From Parabacteroides sp. TM07-1AC (lineage in GTDB: Bacteria > Bacteroidota > Bacteroidia > Bacteroidales > Tannerellaceae): 64,000 nt of DNA. Where the stretch lies: contig NZ_QUKD01000009.1 in assembly GCF_003480915.1 (NCBI RefSeq), positions 62,001-126,000 on the forward strand, written 5' to 3'. The notes below the pieces were generated by a model, which saw only the letters and a program-made list of their open reading frames with translations, had not been told where the DNA came from and did not search any database. Of the stretch, positions 8,851-16,932 are shown in pieces. The position numbers and the translations under genes are program-made. Numbering within the stretch: the first letter of the stretch is position 1; the number at the start of each line of letters is the position of its first letter.

Positions 8851-8886
8851 AAAGTTTTCGAAAATAAATCCTTCATTCCTTCATCT
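8851..8886 (+). repeat. Left 36-bp terminal inverted repeat
   Basis: Matches the reverse complement of 9397-9432 at 34 of 36 positions. Confidence 0.8.
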
Positions 8887-9131
8887 ATATAATTAATCAC
8901 TTGACTGTGGTTGTTTTATGGATGAAGGAATATTATATGGATGAAGAATTTTTCTTGTATTTCACATTTTTTAGTTCATAAATGATCGCATCTGATACAA
9001 TGAAAAGGCTGGATATCCACCGAGAGGCTATCAGTTTGCCTATTCTATTTTGATACATAGCCAGTGACTTCTTAGGTCAATTGTCCTTTCTTTTTTTCTG
9101 TTTTTCAATTATCGAACGCTTATTTGTCAGC

Positions 9132-9173
9132 TGTCAAACGCTTGTTCGACTAATGTACTACAAGCGTTTGACA
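9132..9173. repeat. Central perfect hairpin of the TIR element
   Basis: 13-bp perfect arms (9132-9144 and 9161-9173) around a 16-nt loop. It has no T tract, so it is not a typical terminator. Confidence 0.7.
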
Positions 9174-9396
9174 ATTGACAAACAAGAAAGAATAGCTAAC
9201 TTATGGGATAATAAGTAATTAGACAGCTCGTTATTGCTTATTGCCTACGCCTCACTTTTTGCCTGAAGGATTAAACTTAAACAGGTATTAATCTCTGGTA
9301 GGATAATGAAGCATTAATCCGAAAAAAAGGATGCTTCCTTCATTATACTAAAAATCCTTCATCTGTAAATGATATAAAATCAGTTAGTTATATTGC

Positions 9397-9432
9397 AGAT
9401 GAAGGAATGAAGGATTTATTTCTGAAAACTTT
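9397..9432 (-). repeat. Right 36-bp terminal inverted repeat
   Basis: Matches the reverse complement of 8851-8886 at 34 of 36 positions. It ends 20 bp before the sufE stop codon. Confidence 0.8.
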
Positions 9433-9452
9433 TGTTGAGCTGCTTTTATAAA

Positions 9453-9878
9453 TTATCCTTGTTCTTTTGTCCGGAAAGCCAGTGCGTACATACGCATCTG
9501 TTTGACCATAGCTACCAGCCCGTTGGAACGGGTAGGGGAAAGATGTTCTTTCAGACCGATCTTTTCTATGAAATAGAGGTCGGTATCCAGTATCTCCTGC
9601 GGTGTATGTCCGGATATGATGTTGATCAGTAACGAAACGATACCTTTCACAATCACGGCATCACTTTCACCTTTGAACAGTATCTTACCGTCTTCATAAT
9701 CCGCCTGTAACCACACGCGGCTCTGGCAACCTTCGATCAGGTTACTTTCTGTTTTATACTTTTCTTCCAGCGGGGGAAGTGAGTTGCCTAAATCGATCAG
9801 CAACGCATACTTGTCCATCCAGTCGTCGAAGGCTGAGAACTCTTCAATAACATTGTCCTGAAGTTCGTTGATAGTCAT
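9453..9878 (-). CDS. sufE: SufE-family sulfur acceptor for Fe-S cluster assembly
   Basis: A 141-residue cytoplasmic protein that takes the persulfide from SufS and passes it to the SufBCD scaffold. The active cysteine is C51 in IEGCQSRVW, the hallmark of the family. The C-terminal half has the conserved 'LSPTRSNGLVAMVKQMRMYA' helix. Length is standard (about 140). It is the last gene of a minus-strand run: the glutaminyl cyclase gene ends 8 bp upstream. Its partner sufS is at 806-2020 on the other strand, so the two are near each other but not in one operon. Confidence 0.93.
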   Translation of the reverse strand: MTINELQDNVIEEFSAFDDWMDKYALLIDLGNSLPPLEEKYKTESNLIEGCQSRVWLQADYEDGKILFKGESDAVIVKGIVSLLINIISGHTPQEILDTDLYFIEKIGLKEHLSPTRSNGLVAMVKQMRMYALAFRTKEQG

Positions 9879-9886
9879 CGTTCGTA

Positions 9887-10885
9887 TTATTTCTTTTGTC
9901 GGTTATATATTACTTCCAGAACCGTTTGCCCTACGGCTTTGAGGGTTTCACGGTCGATATTATCCATATTGTCTTTTTGTGTGTGCCAGTACCAGCCGAA
10001 ACTATGGTCGCTTTCCGGGTCATTATTGATAATGTCGATGCAAGGAATGTTACGGCCTTTGATGACATACTCGTGGTCGTCGGTAAAGGTTCCGCCTCTC
10101 GCATTGATGAAATATTTGCCGTAACCCAGGTCGCGGGCTGTGTTCCATACCATTTCTACGATATTTGGAGCTTTCTTCAACGACAACCCTTCTTTGAAGA
10201 AGGTTGCGTTTTTGGCTCCGACCATATCTAGTAGAATGCCGAAGTCGGCACGGTAATTAGGAACATGGGGGGTTTTTGCCCAAAACTGTGTACCTAGGCA
10301 CCAGGTGTCGGGTTTATAATCTTCGACAAATTCCGGTGTTCCGTAATCCTCGGCATCGAAAAAGATGATATCGATGCCTATGCCAGGATTGTTTTGTCCG
10401 ATCTGGCGGGCTATTTCCAGCAGGGTGCCTACACCGCTTGCTCCGTCATCGGCACCGTCGATTGGTTTGCGATAGTTTGCCGGATCTGGGTCATGATCGG
10501 AATAAGGACGGGAATCCCAATGGGCGAACAACAGGATGCGCTTGTCGCTATCCGGATTATAGGAGCCGATAATATTTTTAGCTTCCAGTCCCGTATTGTC
10601 ATAAGCTGTAAGGGTTGCTTCCTGCTCATATACCTTTGCTCCGAAACGTCTCAGTTCGGATGCCAGGTAATTGCCACAATCTTTATGGGCCTGGGTATTA
10701 GGTACACGCGGACCGAATTTAACCTGGTTCTCTACGTATGTGTAGGCACTGTCGGCATCGAATGTCGGCGTATTTGTTTGAGGTACTGCCTGGCTCACCG
10801 TTGTATTCTCTTTTTGTTGGTTTTTGGCCTGGCTGCATGCTGCTAATGAACATGCCAGCAGGGCAATATACAGAATGTGCATCAT
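9887..10885 (-). CDS. Glutaminyl-peptide cyclotransferase-like M28 zinc enzyme (lipoprotein)
   Basis: A 332-residue lipoprotein (lipobox LAAC, C17) with an M28 alpha/beta fold. The zinc ligands and neighbours are visible: FAHWDSRP, DGADDGASGVG, FFDAEDYG and the C-terminal SFGWYWHTQKDNMDNI with the zinc His. The single-zinc arrangement, the paired Trp near the active site and the FGPRVPNT start match mammalian-type glutaminyl cyclases, which convert N-terminal Gln of secreted proteins to pyroglutamate. Such enzymes are established in Porphyromonas and other Bacteroidales, where signal-peptide cleavage often exposes Gln. A plain aminopeptidase is the alternative. It lies 21 bp after the amidotransferase/dipeptidase fusion and 8 bp before sufE. 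Confidence 0.85.
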   Translation of the reverse strand: MMHILYIALLACSLAACSQAKNQQKENTTVSQAVPQTNTPTFDADSAYTYVENQVKFGPRVPNTQAHKDCGNYLASELRRFGAKVYEQEATLTAYDNTGLEAKNIIGSYNPDSDKRILLFAHWDSRPYSDHDPDPANYRKPIDGADDGASGVGTLLEIARQIGQNNPGIGIDIIFFDAEDYGTPEFVEDYKPDTWCLGTQFWAKTPHVPNYRADFGILLDMVGAKNATFFKEGLSLKKAPNIVEMVWNTARDLGYGKYFINARGGTFTDDHEYVIKGRNIPCIDIINNDPESDHSFGWYWHTQKDNMDNIDRETLKAVGQTVLEVIYNRQKK

Positions 10886-10906
10886 ATCTGTTTTTTTGTT
10901 TCTTGT

Positions 10907-12685
10907 TTATCCGTTATAGGCTGACTGCACACGTGACATGACACGCAGCAGATTGCCTCCCCATATCTTTGCAATATCGTTCTCACTATATCCGTCTTTC
11001 AAAAGACGTACGGTGATGTTGATCAGTTCATTACTTGCCCGGCACCCGATCAGTTCACCGTCGCCGTCGAAGTCGGAACCGATGCCTACATGATTGATGC
11101 CGATCAGATCCACTATGTGATTGATGTGGCGGACGGCATCGGTAAGCGATGCTTTTTCGGCATCTTCGTTGATAAATCCTTTATACAGGCAAACCTGTAC
11201 GACTCCCTGTTTGGCGGCCAGTGCTTTCAGCTGTTCGTCGGTCAGGTTACGCGGATGGTTGCATAAAGCACGCGCTGAAGAATGTGAGGCAATGATCGGC
11301 AGTGCGCTAACTTCCAGTGCGTCGTAGAACGTACTTTCTGCAGCGTGCGATACATCCACCATAATGCCCAGTCGGTTCATTTCTGCAACCACTTCTTTCC
11401 CGAAAGGACTAAGACCGCCCCATTCGGCTTCTCCGCGGGCGGAGTCGCAAATATCGTTACTTCCATTGTGGCAGAGTGTGATATAGCTGACACCCAGTTC
11501 TTTGAAGCGGGCTATATTCCGGATGTCTTTACCGATGGCATATCCGTTTTCCACTCCCAGCATGATCGCTTTTTTCCCGGCCTCTTTTGTTACCCATACT
11601 TCCTGTGGAGTGTGTGCGATATTCATTCTGCCGCGATTTATTTCCATTTGGCGATGGATCTCGTTCAAGCGGTTCATGGCGAAATCCGTAGCTTGCTGCA
11701 ATGACTCGTCGTCCCGTTTCCCTTGCGGGATATAGGCAACCATGATGGCTGCATCTACCATGCCTTCCTCCATAAGCGGAAGATTCACTTTACCGCCCTC
11801 TTTCTGACCGATATTGAACTGGTCGGGAAAGATCATCGGGGTGTCGGTATGGGAATCGAGTATGACATTCCGGCTGTGGATACGTTTAGCCTCTTTAAAC
11901 AGGCGTGCTGCTTCTACATGATGCCTGAATAATTCGAGCATCAGTTCGTCGCCGTTGGATGCCATTGCTTCGGGATGCCATTGGATACTGAATATCTCTT
12001 TCTCGGGATGCTCCATCGCTTCGTTGATCCCATCGGGAGCAACGGCTGTTTCCCTGAATTCGGGAGCAACCTCTTTTACCGCCTGGTGGTGTACGGAATT
12101 GACCAGTACATCCGGTTCCTTTCTCAATATTTCGAAAAGACGGGAAGAGCTATCGGTGATACGGACGGAATGTGAAGCTTGTTCGCGGGGCATTGCCTGG
12201 CTATGTTTGAACACGCCACCTGCATGTTGCGAATAAATATCCTGGTAGACAGAGCCGCCGAAAGCTACATTGATAAGCTGATGTCCGCGACAGATACCCA
12301 TAACGGGTAGCTGACGGTTGGTTGCCAATCGGAGCAGGATCAGGTCGAACTCATCGCGGAAGGTATCCACATCCTGTAACTGCGGTATCGGCTCTTCCCC
12401 GATATAAAGCGGGTTGAGATCTCCTCCGCCGCTCATCAGTAACCCATCCAGACTGGAAACGATCGCTGTAAGGGCTTCCAGGTCGGTGATAACCGGGATT
12501 AGTACCGGTGCACCTCCAGCCATCAGAACGGACTGGACATAAGTCTCCGCTATACAGGAAAGTCCGTCTTTCCGGTTTGAAGATATTCCTATACGGGGAG
12601 GCTGAAGTTTTTCTTTCTTAGGACTGAAATTGTCAACTTCCCTGAACAGGGCTTCTAAACTCGGACGACGGACTTGATTATTCAT
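10907..12685 (-). CDS. Fusion of a C26 class I amidotransferase/gamma-glutamyl hydrolase and an M19 membrane-dipeptidase-like enzyme
   Basis: A 592-residue protein with two complete enzymes. Residues about 30-260 are a peptidase C26 (PuuD-like) domain: SGGGDLNP, nucleophile C132 in GICRGHQLINVAFGG, and H237/E239 in QWHPEA. Residues about 272-590 are an M19 (renal dipeptidase) zinc domain: DSHTDTP with H279 and D281, VENGYAIG with the bridging Glu, SHSSARA and GIGSDFDGDG. No signal peptide is visible, so a cytoplasmic site is likely. C26 enzymes cut gamma-glutamyl amide bonds and M19 enzymes cut dipeptides, so the fusion could act in sequence on gamma-glutamyl or peptidoglycan-derived peptides. 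That coupling is inference. It is the first gene of the run ending in sufE. Confidence 0.88.
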   Translation of the reverse strand: MNNQVRRPSLEALFREVDNFSPKKEKLQPPRIGISSNRKDGLSCIAETYVQSVLMAGGAPVLIPVITDLEALTAIVSSLDGLLMSGGGDLNPLYIGEEPIPQLQDVDTFRDEFDLILLRLATNRQLPVMGICRGHQLINVAFGGSVYQDIYSQHAGGVFKHSQAMPREQASHSVRITDSSSRLFEILRKEPDVLVNSVHHQAVKEVAPEFRETAVAPDGINEAMEHPEKEIFSIQWHPEAMASNGDELMLELFRHHVEAARLFKEAKRIHSRNVILDSHTDTPMIFPDQFNIGQKEGGKVNLPLMEEGMVDAAIMVAYIPQGKRDDESLQQATDFAMNRLNEIHRQMEINRGRMNIAHTPQEVWVTKEAGKKAIMLGVENGYAIGKDIRNIARFKELGVSYITLCHNGSNDICDSARGEAEWGGLSPFGKEVVAEMNRLGIMVDVSHAAESTFYDALEVSALPIIASHSSARALCNHPRNLTDEQLKALAAKQGVVQVCLYKGFINEDAEKASLTDAVRHINHIVDLIGINHVGIGSDFDGDGELIGCRASNELINITVRLLKDGYSENDIAKIWGGNLLRVMSRVQSAYNG

Positions 12686-12699
12686 AACAAAACTGTTTT

Positions 12700-12779
12700 A
12701 ATTGACAATTGATAATTGATAATTGACAATTAATAGATAATCAGAAATTGTCAATTGTCAATTGTGAATTGTCCATTGA
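12700..12779. repeat. Heptanucleotide tandem repeats arranged as an inverted pair
   Basis: Left part: ATTGACA/ATTGATA heptamers repeated about four times (12700-12732). Right part: the complementary ATTGTCA/ATTGTGA heptamers (12746-12779). Together they form an imperfect hairpin exactly filling the gap between the gyrB stop codon and the fusion gene. A second hairpin of the same kind lies at 37102-37233. Confidence 0.75.
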
Positions 12780-14735
12780 TTAAGCGTCAATATTTGCGTA
12801 TGTAGCATTCTCCTCGATGAATTCGCGGCGCGGACCTACGTCTTCACCCATCAACATGGAGAATATCTGGTCAGCTTCTGCTGCGCTGTCGATCGTGATC
12901 TGTTTCAACGTACGGTTTTCTGGATTCATGGTCGTATCCCACAGCTGGTGGTCGTTCATTTCTCCCAAACCTTTGTATCGTTGCGTGTGTATTTGGTTTT
13001 CATTACCTCCACCAAACTTGTCGATAAATGCCTGACGTTGTTGTTCTGTCCAGCAGTATTCTTCGACTTTACCTTTCTTACACAGGTAAAGGGGAGGAGT
13101 AGCCAGGTATACATATCCGTTCTCGATCAGGGCGCGCATTCTGCGGAAGAAGAACGTAAGGATCAAAGTGGCAATGTGGCTTCCGTCCACGTCGGCATCG
13201 GTCATGATGATCACCTTGTGGTAACGGAGCTTGCTCAGGTTCAATTCTTTCGGATCTTCCTCTGTACCGATAGTAACACCCATGGCACGGAAGATGTTTT
13301 GGATTTCTTCACTTTCGAACACTTTATGGTCCATCGCTTTCTCTACGTTCAGGATCTTACCGCGGAGCGGCAGGATAGCCTGGAACACACGGTCGCGGCC
13401 CTGTTTAGCCGTACCGCCTGCAGAGTCCCCTTCGACCAGGAATAACTCGCAGATAGAAGCGTCTTTGGAAGAACAGTCTGCCAGCTTGCCGGGAAGTCCG
13501 CCACCGGTCATCGGCGACTTACGCTGAACCAGTTCGCGTGCTTTACGGGCAGCCTGACGTGCCTGGGCAGCCAGGACAACTTTTTCAACGATAATCTTCG
13601 CTTCTTTCGGATGTTCTTCCAAATAATAACTAAGAGCTTCACCGATTGCCTGGTCTACAGCACCTGTCACTTCACTGTTACCCAGCTTCGTCTTGGTCTG
13701 TCCTTCAAACTGTGGCTCAGCCACTTTGATAGAGATAACGGCTGTCAGACCTTCACGGAAGTCATCGCCCTGGATCTCTACTTTTGCCTTTTCCAGTAGT
13801 TTGGAGTCTTCTGCATATTTCTTCAGTGTACGTGTCAGACCACGGCGGAAACCAGCCAGGTGCGTACCACCTTCGATTGTGTTGATATCATTTACATACG
13901 AGAACACGCTTTCGTTGAAAGAAGTGTTGTATGTCATAGCTACTTCTACGGGAATACCCTGTTTCTCCGTTACGATATGGATTACATCGGGGATCAGGGA
14001 TTCTTTGGAACGGTCTACGTAGCGAACAAATTCTTTCAGGCCTTCTTCAGAACGGAATAGTTCCGATTTAAAGGTTCCGTCTTCTTTGATTACGCGTTTG
14101 TCTGTCAGTGTTAAGCTAATACCGGCATTCAGGAAAGCTAGTTCGCGCAGACGAGTAGCCAATATATCGTATTTGTATTCTGTAACTGTAAAGATACTGC
14201 CGTCCGGTTTGAAGGAGATAGTTGTACCAGTTGTTTCTGTTTGTCCGGTCACTTCCACGCCATGTAACGGTTTACCACAAGAGAATTCCTGCATGTGTAC
14301 TTTCCCGTCACGGCGTACCTCTGCTTTTAAATAGGTGGATAGCGCGTTCACACAGGAAACACCCACACCGTGCAGACCACCGGATACTTTGTAGGTCCCT
14401 TTATCGAATTTACCACCAGCATGTAGAACGGTTAAAACTACTTCCAGAGCTGATTTACCTTCTTTCTCATGAAAATCTACTGGGATACCGCGACCGTCGT
14501 CCGATACTGTGATCGAATTGTCTTCGTTAATTACCACATCGATCTGGGAACAAAATCCGGCTAACGCTTCATCTATCGAGTTGTCGACAACTTCGTATAC
14601 GAGATGATGGAGACCTTTTTCACTGGTGTCACCAATGTACATGGATGGCCTTTTACGTACTGCTTCTAACCCTTCAAGTACCTGAATACTGTCCGCAGAG
14701 TATTCCCCGGAAGTATTCTTCATTTCTTCACTCAT
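12780..14735 (-). CDS. gyrB: DNA gyrase subunit B
   Basis: A 651-residue ATPase subunit of type II topoisomerase that introduces negative supercoils with GyrA. The GHKL ATP-binding domain shows EVVDNSIDEALAG, DDGRGIPVD and GGLHGVGVSCVNALS. The transducer domain carries the QTKTKLGN lysine motif near residue 345. The TOPRIM domain shows LVEGDSAGGTAKQGRDR and DADVDGSHI, and the end has RYKGLGEMN with the GyrB/ParE C-terminal tail. Length and the whole motif set fit GyrB better than ParE. The stop codon abuts the heptamer repeat hairpin. A -7 box lies upstream at 14787-14794. Confidence 0.95.
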   Translation of the reverse strand: MSEEMKNTSGEYSADSIQVLEGLEAVRKRPSMYIGDTSEKGLHHLVYEVVDNSIDEALAGFCSQIDVVINEDNSITVSDDGRGIPVDFHEKEGKSALEVVLTVLHAGGKFDKGTYKVSGGLHGVGVSCVNALSTYLKAEVRRDGKVHMQEFSCGKPLHGVEVTGQTETTGTTISFKPDGSIFTVTEYKYDILATRLRELAFLNAGISLTLTDKRVIKEDGTFKSELFRSEEGLKEFVRYVDRSKESLIPDVIHIVTEKQGIPVEVAMTYNTSFNESVFSYVNDINTIEGGTHLAGFRRGLTRTLKKYAEDSKLLEKAKVEIQGDDFREGLTAVISIKVAEPQFEGQTKTKLGNSEVTGAVDQAIGEALSYYLEEHPKEAKIIVEKVVLAAQARQAARKARELVQRKSPMTGGGLPGKLADCSSKDASICELFLVEGDSAGGTAKQGRDRVFQAILPLRGKILNVEKAMDHKVFESEEIQNIFRAMGVTIGTEEDPKELNLSKLRYHKVIIMTDADVDGSHIATLILTFFFRRMRALIENGYVYLATPPLYLCKKGKVEEYCWTEQQRQAFIDKFGGGNENQIHTQRYKGLGEMNDHQLWDTTMNPENRTLKQITIDSAAEADQIFSMLMGEDVGPRREFIEENATYANIDA

Positions 14736-14786
14736 GAGTTTCTATCCTTTAAAATCACTAAATTTCTATATATCTAAAAATGCTAA

Positions 14787-14794
14787 CAAATGTA
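14787..14794 (-). promoter_or_regulatory. -7 box upstream of gyrB
   Basis: Minus-strand TACATTTG fits TAnnTTTG about 52 bp before the start codon. No clear -33 element is seen. Confidence 0.45.
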
Positions 14795-14907
14795 GTGAAA
14801 ATAATCGACTTAGTAGGTAAAAGAGGTGTGAAAATAGCAAAAAATGCGACAGGTGGGAGGGTAAACAAAAAGCAGTCGGATTCGTATGAACCCGACCGCT
14901 TGTAAAG

Positions 14908-14979
14908 TAGCCCATAGGGGAATCGAACCCCTCTTTCAAGAATGAAAATCTTGCGTCCTAGCCGATAGACGAATGGGCC
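14908..14979 (-). tRNA. tRNA-Glu (TTC)
   Basis: A 72-nt cloverleaf with acceptor arm GGCCCAT paired to ATGGGCT, anticodon loop ATTTTCAT (anticodon TTC) and T-loop GTTCGATTC. The CCA end is not encoded. It lies 9 bp after the rpsT stop and is identical to the copy at 15286-15357. Confidence 0.95.
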
Positions 14980-14988
14980 GAAATATCC

Positions 14989-15243
14989 TTATGCAAGTTT
15001 GTTAACGTGCTTTGTCAACTTGGATTTCAGATTGCCAGCTTTATTCTTGTGAATAACGTTTTTCTTAGCAAGCTTATCCAGCATAGAGCACACCTTAGGT
15101 AATAATACCTGAGCTTCATTCTTGTCTTCAGTTGCACGCAGTACACGCATTGCATTTCTTGCAGTTTTTGCATGATATCTGTTGCGTAGACGTCTTGCGC
15201 TCGTCTGTCTGATTCTCTTGATAGATGACTTGTGATTTGCCAT
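14989..15243 (-). CDS. rpsT: 30S ribosomal protein S20
   Basis: An 84-residue, Lys/Arg-rich helical protein that binds 16S rRNA early in small-subunit assembly. The start [13 protein letters not shown] and the '[14 protein letters not shown]' helix are diagnostic of bS20, and the length is standard. It is sandwiched between two identical tRNA-Glu genes (42 bp after one and 9 bp before the other), with a single perfect promoter upstream of the first tRNA. The protein is therefore probably made from a tRNA-mRNA-tRNA transcript freed by RNase P and RNase Z-type processing. Confidence 0.97.
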   Translation of the reverse strand: MANHKSSIKRIRQTSARRLRNRYHAKTARNAMRVLRATEDKNEAQVLLPKVCSMLDKLAKKNVIHKNKAGNLKSKLTKHVNKLA

Positions 15244-15285
15244 TTCTTAGCTATTCTTTATTGAATTTTTTAATCTTGTTTATTG

Positions 15286-15357
15286 TAGCCCATAGGGGAA
15301 TCGAACCCCTCTTTCAAGAATGAAAATCTTGCGTCCTAGCCGATAGACGAATGGGCC
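15286..15357 (-). tRNA. tRNA-Glu (TTC), second copy
   Basis: All 72 nt are identical to 14908-14979. It is the first gene of the tRNA-rpsT-tRNA operon. Confidence 0.95.
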
Positions 15358-15416
15358 ATCATGTCAAAGTTCTCACTTTCAGCGCTCTGGGATTGTTGAT
15401 TTCCCGATTGCGAGTG

Positions 15417-15447
15417 CAAAGATAGATGTTCTCTCTGAACTACCAAA
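15417..15447 (-). promoter_or_regulatory. Promoter of the tRNA-Glu/rpsT/tRNA-Glu operon
   Basis: On the minus strand: TTTG (15444-15447), exactly 19 bp, then TATCTTTG (15417-15424). This is a full match to the Bacteroidetes sigma-ABfr consensus, about 60 bp before the first tRNA. Confidence 0.85.
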
Positions 15448-15489
15448 ACATTTCATGAGAAAATTTAATGTTAGTTCTTGTTTTAACTT

Positions 15490-15879
15490 CTATTTAGAAC
15501 TTATGTCCTGTAAATGTATTTCTAAAGCCTTGACGGAAATGTTTATTTCCCAGATACATACGCATAGGGAAGCCGCCAGGAGCAGCAGAGCGATACCGAA
15601 TATCCAGGCGGCGATGATTTGCCATGAAATATAAATGAAGAACATGGAAATTACGCATAGCAGCAGACTGAGTATGCCGAGTATCTGCATCGAACGGGTC
15701 AGATAAAGCCGTTTGCGAAGGTTCGCGATCTGGGCGATATCCTTCGGATCGTGTGTCTGCTGGTGCTTTTCCTTTAACGTGCGGACTACGCTGGCGTATG
15801 AAAGGAAACGGTTGGTATAGGCCAATAGTATCAGTGATATGGCTGAAAATAAAAGCGACGGGGTAGTAAGATCTAACAT
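15490..15879 (-). CDS. DUF2721-family membrane protein
   Basis: A 129-residue protein with three hydrophobic segments (about residues 6-24, 64-84 and 88-110) separated by a basic cytoplasmic loop (RTLKEKHQQT, later NLRKRLYLTRSMQ). The pattern 'LLAYTNRFLS' followed by 'RxLYLTRSMQILGILSLLLC' is typical of DUF2721. The function of this family is unknown. It reads toward the tRNA/rpsT operon and is divergent from recO, with about 90 bp between the two starts. Confidence 0.75.
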   Translation of the reverse strand: MLDLTTPSLLFSAISLILLAYTNRFLSYASVVRTLKEKHQQTHDPKDIAQIANLRKRLYLTRSMQILGILSLLLCVISMFFIYISWQIIAAWIFGIALLLLAASLCVCIWEINISVKALEIHLQDISSK

Positions 15880-15968
15880 AACTCAAATGTATTTATACTA
15901 TTATAACCAGCAAATATCGTAAATAGTTTGTTGTTTTGTATCTTTGTCTGTCATAAAGCGGTGAAGAT

Positions 15969-16694
15969 ATGCTATGTAAAACGCGCGGGATCGTCCTGCA
16001 TGCTATTCCATACAACGATAAGTACTCTATTATATATATGTACACGGAGGCGTTCGGACGTGCTTCTTATCTGGTTGCACGCAGCCGGGGAAAGAAGTCG
16101 ACCGTTTCCAAGGCATTGTTCATGCCTTTGTCCGTACTGGAGATGGAGGTGGAACATCTGAATAAACGTGACTTGCACAGGATACGTGAAACGAAACTCT
16201 GTTATCCGCTGACCGAAGTGTTCTGTAATCCGGTGAAGAATGTACTGGCTCTTTTCCTGGCGGAGGTATTGTTTCGGGTCGTAAAGGATACGGAGCCGGA
16301 TCAGCGGCTTTTCGATTATTTATATGAGTCGATCCGTTTGCTGGAGTATGCCGACAAAGGGGTGGCGAATTTCCATCTGGTCTTTCTGCTTCGCCTGCTA
16401 CATTACCTGGGTATTTATCCGAATGCCGATTCTTATTCGGCCGGTTGCTATTTCGATATGCAGAACGGTGTCTTTGTGGACCGTGTCCCTATGCACCGGC
16501 ATTATCTGACTCGTGAAGAGAGCCTCTTTTTTGCCCGGTTGCTGAAAATAAGCTTTGAGAATATGTCGCTTTATTCATTTTCCCGTCAGGACAGGGTAGG
16601 AGTAATCAACCGTATTGTTGAATATTACCGCCTGCATCTGCCGGAGTTTCCTGAAATAAAATCCCTGTCGGTGATGCAAAGTCTTTTTGATTGA
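15969..16694 (+). CDS. recO: DNA repair protein RecO
   Basis: A 241-residue cytoplasmic recombination mediator that helps load RecA at gaps with RecR. The N-terminal OB-fold starts MLCKTRGIVLHAIPYNDKYSIIYMYTE, with the family's 'G.vl....y.e.d.i..l.T...G' pattern. The helical C-terminal part contains FHLVFLLRLLHYLGIYPN, the usual RecO helix. The zinc-binding cysteines found in some RecO proteins are absent, as is common in Bacteroidetes. A TATCTTTG -7 box lies at 15939-15946. tRNA-Arg follows on the same strand. Confidence 0.9.
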   Translation: MLCKTRGIVLHAIPYNDKYSIIYMYTEAFGRASYLVARSRGKKSTVSKALFMPLSVLEMEVEHLNKRDLHRIRETKLCYPLTEVFCNPVKNVLALFLAEVLFRVVKDTEPDQRLFDYLYESIRLLEYADKGVANFHLVFLLRLLHYLGIYPNADSYSAGCYFDMQNGVFVDRVPMHRHYLTREESLFFARLLKISFENMSLYSFSRQDRVGVINRIVEYYRLHLPEFPEIKSLSVMQSLFD

Positions 16695-16765
16695 TCAGAT
16701 TACCGCCTGAATACTTGCCAGTTTGAGGAAAAGATTATACTTTTGCCGCACCTTATACAAAAGTC

Positions 16766-16837
16766 GGTCTTGTAGTTCAATGGATAGAATAGAAGTTTCC
16801 TAAACTTTAGATCCGGGTTCGATTCCCGGCGAGACTA
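16766..16837 (+). tRNA. tRNA-Arg (CCT)
   Basis: A 72-nt cloverleaf with acceptor GGTCTTG paired to CGAGACT (two G-U pairs), anticodon CCT in GTTTCCTAAAC, and T-loop GTTCGATTC. It reads the AGG codon. No encoded CCA. Confidence 0.93.
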
Positions 16838-16851
16838 CCGGGTTAAAATAT

Positions 16852-16894
16852 TGAAGGACTGTACCTAAGCTTTTGCTTCAGATACGGTCCTTCT
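16852..16894. terminator. Bidirectional hairpin between tRNA-Arg and pilus locus 1
   Basis: Arms GAAGGACTGTACCTAAGC (16853-16870) and GCTTCAGATACGGTCCTTC (16875-16893) pair nearly fully. It sits where the tRNA transcript and the minus-strand pilus operon converge. Confidence 0.7.
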
Positions 16895-16932
16895 GCTTAA
16901 CCGGAAATACCCCTTGATAATATTCCCATTTC

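Larger units (their letters stand above)
8851..9432. mobile_element. MITE-like element with 36-bp terminal inverted repeats
   Basis: The left end (8851-8886) and the right end (9397-9432) are reverse complements over 36 bp with two mismatches. The core AAATCCTTCATTCCTTCATC is perfect at both ends. Shorter copies of the GATGAAGGA unit lie just inside each end (8920-8950 and 9337-9366). A central hairpin (arms TGTCAAACGCTTG at 9132-9144 and its complement at 9161-9173) and a further inverted pair GTCAATTGTC/GACAATTGAC (9076-9085, 9170-9179) make the whole element strongly self-complementary. No open reading frame lies within. This is the form of a non-autonomous miniature element, but no target duplication is clear, so its class is unproven. 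Confidence 0.5.
8801..9452. other. Gene-free region with a TIR-bounded element
   Basis: About 650 bp without a credible gene. It starts with a short imperfect palindrome at 8804-8835 (CTGTC...GACAG around GCGGGCTTGCCC), a likely end-of-operon hairpin or REP-like unit. The element at 8851-9432 fills nearly all the rest. Confidence 0.6.

Noticed and set aside
8851..9432. A second invertible promoter bounded by the 36-bp repeats
   Set aside because: The repeats are long and imperfect, and I find no TAnnTTTG box in either direction inside that would drive a neighbour. A miniature element fits better.
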